The translations under genes were made by a program, and so were the position numbers. A stretch of 64,000 bases of DNA from Mycolicibacterium sp. P1-5 (lineage in GTDB: Bacteria; Actinomycetota; Actinomycetes; Mycobacteriales; Mycobacteriaceae). Location of the stretch: contig NZ_NPKT01000005.1 of NCBI RefSeq assembly GCF_008329565.1, positions 1 through 64,000 on the forward strand, given 5' to 3'. Shown here in pieces: positions 60,820 through 64,000 of this stretch. Each line of letters starts with the position of its first letter. Position 1 is the stretch's first letter. The notes under the pieces are model-generated. The model worked only from the letters and a program-made list of their open reading frames with translations, was not told the origin of the DNA and did not search any database.

Positions 60820-61761
60820 CTAAGCCCGCTCGCCGATGAACTCCACCCCGGCGGTTATGGCAGGACGGTGGCGCAGGACTCGGTAATGGGCCAATCGGCC
60901 GAGCCCTTTTGTAGTCAGTAGTCGTGCGCCGTGCCATGACGCGGCCAGTAGTTCGGTGGCGGCATACGGGCTGTCCGGGTCGTCCGGGTCGTGGATGAGA
61001 AGCAGCGGAGGATAGTTCGCTCGTCGACCTACTCGGGTCATATTGGTCTCATGCAGGGGCATGGCGATTCGTTTTTCCAAACGACGGTGTAACCCCGCGC
61101 GGATCCGGCGGCCGAAGCCATGGCGCGCGGCGAACAGGTCGAGATAGAGCGGAAAATCGGCCATCGGGGCGAAGAAGACCAGGCGGCCTACCGGTGCGCC
61201 CTGTGCCGCAGCCAATGCAGTCGCGTTCGCGCCCAGTGAGTGAGCGACCACCGCATGGGCGGGCCCATGGGTCTCGATCATGGCCGTGATCGCGTCGGCA
61301 CACTCGGTGGCTGTGGTGCGCCCGGGCGCGAGCGCACCCGGATCGGATTCGTTATGGCTGGGCAAGTCGAACGCAACGACCCGATATCCGGCCGCCACCA
61401 GCGGTTTGACGAACATGGCCAAATGCGGGCGCTGCCCGCCCCAACCATGCACCAGGTATATCGGCGGCCCCTCGCCCCATTCCTCACCGGCGACCCGATG
61501 CCCATCCCAATACGCTTCTACCGGCCTACCCGCGGACACACCCGGTGGCATGCGCAGAGCTGACTCGAGAACCGGTGGGGTGCACCATAACTCGACCGCC
61601 CACCGTGATCCCAACCAGGGCGCGAACCGCTCGAGTAGGCCAAAACGTCGACGCACCCGGACGTCGATCGGGGGAAGAATCCCAGAGCCGACGACATCGA
61701 GCGGGGGGACCTCGCCGAGCTGCCCCTGCCCGGGCGCCGGTTGAGGTGCTCCGTCGGTCAT
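60820..61761 (-). CDS. Alpha/beta hydrolase
   Basis: 313 residues. Oxyanion region YLVHGWGGQRPH near 104, nucleophile elbow AHSLGANAT near 175, acid in HDPDDPDSP near 258 and His in LAHYRVLRH near 295. An intact gene whose 3' end is duplicated at 58324-58505. Activity unknown; the fold suits esterases and lipases. The oxygenase gene 46 bases upstream is likely in the same transcript. Confidence 0.85.
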   Translation of the reverse strand: MTDGAPQPAPGQGQLGEVPPLDVVGSGILPPIDVRVRRRFGLLERFAPWLGSRWAVELWCTPPVLESALRMPPGVSAGRPVEAYWDGHRVAGEEWGEGPPIYLVHGWGGQRPHLAMFVKPLVAAGYRVVAFDLPSHNESDPGALAPGRTTATECADAITAMIETHGPAHAVVAHSLGANATALAAAQGAPVGRLVFFAPMADFPLYLDLFAARHGFGRRIRAGLHRRLEKRIAMPLHETNMTRVGRRANYPPLLLIHDPDDPDSPYAATELLAASWHGARLLTTKGLGRLAHYRVLRHRPAITAGVEFIGERA

Positions 61762-61807
61762 AAAACTCGATCGTAGTACGGCCCAGAGCGGGCATGACGC
61801 CGGCGGA

Positions 61808-63196
61808 CTATCCGGTGAAACCCTCCCCCGCCGTCGAGCGGTCGTGGTGGCTGAAGGTCAGCGGGATCTGCTTGCCGCGGGCGATCTTGTTCAGCATGGC
61901 GATCCGCTCGCGGGCGGCCGCCCCGCTCTTCTTCCTGCTCTCACGGATGGGGTTGGAGAACGGCAGCCGGTCGGCCACCCTGGCGATGCCGACGTTGAGC
62001 TTGGTGAGGTCGGTGAAGATGCGCACCCGACGTTCGAAGTTGTAGCCCAACGGCTCGAAGAGCGTGCCCGCCACCATCGCTTCGATCTGCTGGTACCCGA
62101 ACACGACTCCTGCCGGTGCCAGGGCGACGCTGGCCGTGATTTGGTTGACGTGCCGTGCGACCACTTTCTTGACCAAACCGGGAAGCGCGTCCGTCAGAGT
62201 CTTCAGGTGCACCGGACCCGCGATGGCATCGACGAGTTGGGCGCGCCAGGGAGACGGGTTACCGCCCCGGGCGAGAACGTAATTCAGCGATTTGATGAGC
62301 TCGATGCCGTTCGAAGAGTGCAGCGCTTCGGGAGCTCCCCACAACCGACCGGAGAAGGACGAGTATTCGGCGAGATCCTCGAGCTGGTGTGGGGTCAGCT
62401 TGCGCCCGAACGCGTGGTCGACGAGACGTCCAAGGAGCATGCCGCTGCCGAACCCGAGCAACGACGTCACAGGGATCGGTTCGCCGAACTTGAGATAGAC
62501 GTCGTCACCCCACTTGCGGCGCAGTCCTCGACTGGCCAGTGCGTGCATCAACCGCACCCGCACCACGTCCTGGAATGCCTCCGATTGGCGGTCGAAGATG
62601 TCTGGCAGCGTGAATTCCGCGAATACCCGGGCGGTTTCGATGAATCGGCGCGGCCCGTCGTCAGCGAATCGCCCCGTGGCGCCGGTGGCGGCGGAGATGT
62701 CGCCGGTCATCGCTGTCTCGTAGAACGCCCACCCGCGGATGATCGTCGTGGCGGCGAAGGTGCTCGACATCGCCAGCATGCGGCCGCGTTCGGCGGCGAC
62801 GAGATCAAACTGGGCGGGCAACTCGTCCAGATGCGCGAAGAGCTCGACCAACTCGTGCGGCGGATCCTCGAGAGTGTCGATGCCCTGGGTCAATGCCTGC
62901 TCGAACAGCGATCGCCCCTGCTCATGGCCGAGGCGCTCAAATGCGTCGACGGCGCCGTCCATGAGGTCGTCGCGCTGCCAGAAATAGTCGTCCCGTATGC
63001 GGGTGAGGTCGTTCGGTTCGAGTTCCTTTTCAACGTCGATCCACTCGCCGAAGATGAACTCGCGCATGAAACGCCACTGGTCGGCGAAGTGGTCGCGCCC
63101 GGGCGGGATGGGCCGCAACGGCCGGTCAGGATGGTCCCGCCGGTTGAAGTCGACGTCGGAGAGGAGGATCTCCGGGCGCTCACCGGTGACAGTCAT
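61808..63196 (-). CDS. DUF2236/MpaB-like oxygenase family protein
   Basis: 462 residues, soluble. The VRVRLMHALASRG motif, near residue 215, carries the His found in the DUF2236 group, which includes latex-clearing and MpaB-type heme-containing enzymes; FAATTIIRGWAFYETA is a hydrophobic helix. Cofactor and substrate are unknown here. The middle of this gene is duplicated as a frame-shifted remnant at 58504-58777. Intact ATG at 63196. Confidence 0.82.
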   Translation of the reverse strand: MTVTGERPEILLSDVDFNRRDHPDRPLRPIPPGRDHFADQWRFMREFIFGEWIDVEKELEPNDLTRIRDDYFWQRDDLMDGAVDAFERLGHEQGRSLFEQALTQGIDTLEDPPHELVELFAHLDELPAQFDLVAAERGRMLAMSSTFAATTIIRGWAFYETAMTGDISAATGATGRFADDGPRRFIETARVFAEFTLPDIFDRQSEAFQDVVRVRLMHALASRGLRRKWGDDVYLKFGEPIPVTSLLGFGSGMLLGRLVDHAFGRKLTPHQLEDLAEYSSFSGRLWGAPEALHSSNGIELIKSLNYVLARGGNPSPWRAQLVDAIAGPVHLKTLTDALPGLVKKVVARHVNQITASVALAPAGVVFGYQQIEAMVAGTLFEPLGYNFERRVRIFTDLTKLNVGIARVADRLPFSNPIRESRKKSGAAARERIAMLNKIARGKQIPLTFSHHDRSTAGEGFTG

Positions 63197-63250
63197 GCAG
63201 CGACGTTATCGCGGACGCGGCTTTCTGGCAACGCCCGTTGTCAGTTTGAT

Positions 63251-63664
63251 TCAGTTGATGATCTGGCCTCGCTCATCGGTGCGGAGTTCGGCAAGCCGGC
63301 CTCTCCACGTCTGTAATGCCTCCGGTGTCAGCCGCGTCCACTCGGTGACTTCACGCACCACCCGAAGCGGCGCTCGGCTCCGAAACGAGCGCGTGGGGTT
63401 GCCCGGAAACTTCTTGTCGGTGACGTTTGGATCATTCTCGAACGGCCCGGTGGGCTCGACTTCGTAGACATGTGGGGTCGACCCATCCAATGCGGCTATC
63501 TCTGCCGCCAGTCCAGCACCATCGCGCAGCGCGGTGAAGTAGATGTGATTCATGACAACCTCCGGCCGATAGTTCGAATTGAACCCGGCTCTGAGCAGGT
63601 CACCTGGGCGCAACTCGGCCTTTGTGCCATGAAAGAACGGCCCGTCGTCCAGCATCTCACCCAT
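63251..63664 (-). CDS. arr: Rifamycin ADP-ribosyltransferase
   Basis: 137 residues, standard Arr length. FFHGTKAELRPGDLL and NYRPEVVMNHIYFTAL, then NDPNVTDKKFPGNPTRSF, match the M. smegmatis enzyme closely; the His, Tyr and Asp thought essential are in these segments. It inactivates rifampicin by ADP-ribosylating the ansa bridge using NAD. ATG at 63664 gives the normal N-terminus; a GTG at 63685 would add seven residues. Confidence 0.95.
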   Translation of the reverse strand: MGEMLDDGPFFHGTKAELRPGDLLRAGFNSNYRPEVVMNHIYFTALRDGAGLAAEIAALDGSTPHVYEVEPTGPFENDPNVTDKKFPGNPTRSFRSRAPLRVVREVTEWTRLTPEALQTWRGRLAELRTDERGQIIN

Positions 63665-63735
63665 GTTCGCAACCCCGACTTTCACGAATCACCCATGGCA
63701 AGAACGGCATTCGCGCCGATCCCGGCCCGCAATAC

Positions 63736-64000
63736 TCAGGAAACCGTGACGTGGACGTGATTGAAGTGGTTGGCAACGCGCCACATCGTGTACGACACCC
63801 CGAAGCGTTGGGCCTGGCTCTGGACGTCGGCGTTGATGGCATCGCCCAGCGCCATATCCGAACCGATCATGATGTCGATGGCGTGGCCGCTCGGATGATC
63901 GCGAATGGGGTCAGGGCGCACTCCACCGATGGACTGCACACCCGGGAAGGTCGAGATGATGTACGCCGCGAGGGTTCGGGCGTTGGGAACCAGACCGCTC
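63736..64000 (-). CDS. M15-like exported protein, C-terminal part (5' end outside window)
   Basis: The last 88 codons are present. They carry a zinc-site-like pattern, HPSGHAIDIMI followed by FNHVHVTVS, as in D-Ala-D-Ala carboxypeptidase-type (M15) or ARB_07466-like domains of secreted actinobacterial proteins. The N-terminus, and so any signal peptide, lies beyond the window. It ends 71 bases before the arr start, same strand. Confidence 0.7.
   Translation of the reverse strand, partial: SGLVPNARTLAAYIISTFPGVQSIGGVRPDPIRDHPSGHAIDIMIGSDMALGDAINADVQSQAQRFGVSYTMWRVANHFNHVHVTVS

Noticed and set aside
61844..63316. Plus-strand frame of 490 codons across the DUF2236 gene
   Set aside because: Antisense shadow, and the minus-strand protein is conserved enough to be recognised even in its frame-shifted remnant.
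1..64000. CRISPR arrays, tRNA, rRNA or riboswitches
   Set aside because: No regularly spaced repeats, cloverleaf-type sequence or known riboswitch core was found on reading through both strands.

Overview
The window is high-GC actinobacterial DNA. An MmpS/MmpL pair, three F420-type luciferase-like oxidoreductases, a mycobacterial-type Fur, an Arr rifamycin ADP-ribosyltransferase and an extra type II topoisomerase like the TopoNM pair of M. smegmatis point to a rapidly growing mycobacterium (Mycolicibacterium or close relative). No rRNA, tRNA, CRISPR array, transposase or integrase was seen.

Layout. 0-6 kb: cyclic-di-GMP signalling (a truncated sensor kinase, a receiver-GAF-PAS-GGDEF-EAL protein and a divergent GAF-EAL-PAS-GGDEF protein). 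6-10 kb: small proteins, then mmpS-mmpL. 10-18 kb: lipid or xenobiotic catabolism genes (luciferase-like oxidoreductases, epimerase, acyl-CoA dehydrogenase) and a tightly overlapping Rieske oxygenase / 107-aa protein / TauD-type dioxygenase / luciferase-like operon with a divergent LysR regulator. 19-27 kb: housekeeping and envelope genes (DedA, hemerythrin, acyltransferase, UvrA-like ATPase, phospholipase D family).

29.4-39.7 kb: five closely spaced minus-strand genes that look like a compact biosynthetic cluster: a flavin-dependent halogenase-like protein, a single-module polyketide synthase (KS-AT-DH-KR-ACP), an ABC ATPase, an ABC-2 permease and a cation/proton antiporter. A MarR regulator and an FAD protein lie next to it. 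I do not recognise the product.

40-44 kb: topoN/topoM. 44.4-58.2 kb: a benzoate/catechol degradation island. BenA and BenB form the dioxygenase. One 865-aa protein fuses the BenC reductase, an FCD domain and the BenD dehydrogenase. CatB, CatA and CatC convert catechol to the 3-oxoadipate enol-lactone, and PcaD, PcaI and PcaJ carry it to 3-oxoadipyl-CoA. The final thiolase is not in the window. Two LysR regulators and one large LuxR-type regulator accompany these genes.

58.3-59.1 kb: a mosaic of three gene remnants (3' end of an alpha/beta hydrolase gene, middle of a DUF2236 oxygenase gene, 3' end of topoM), all copies of intact genes in the window. The topoM remnant is a direct repeat, about 93% identical over 262 nt, of the end of the intact topoM 14.7 kb upstream. 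The order of remnants fits an old tandem duplication of a topoM-X-hydrolase-oxygenase block, with the benzoate/catechol island as one version of X and the nitrobindin-fur-marR genes as the other. 59-64 kb: nitrobindin-like protein, Fur, MarR, the intact hydrolase and oxygenase, arr, and the end of an M15-like exported protein.
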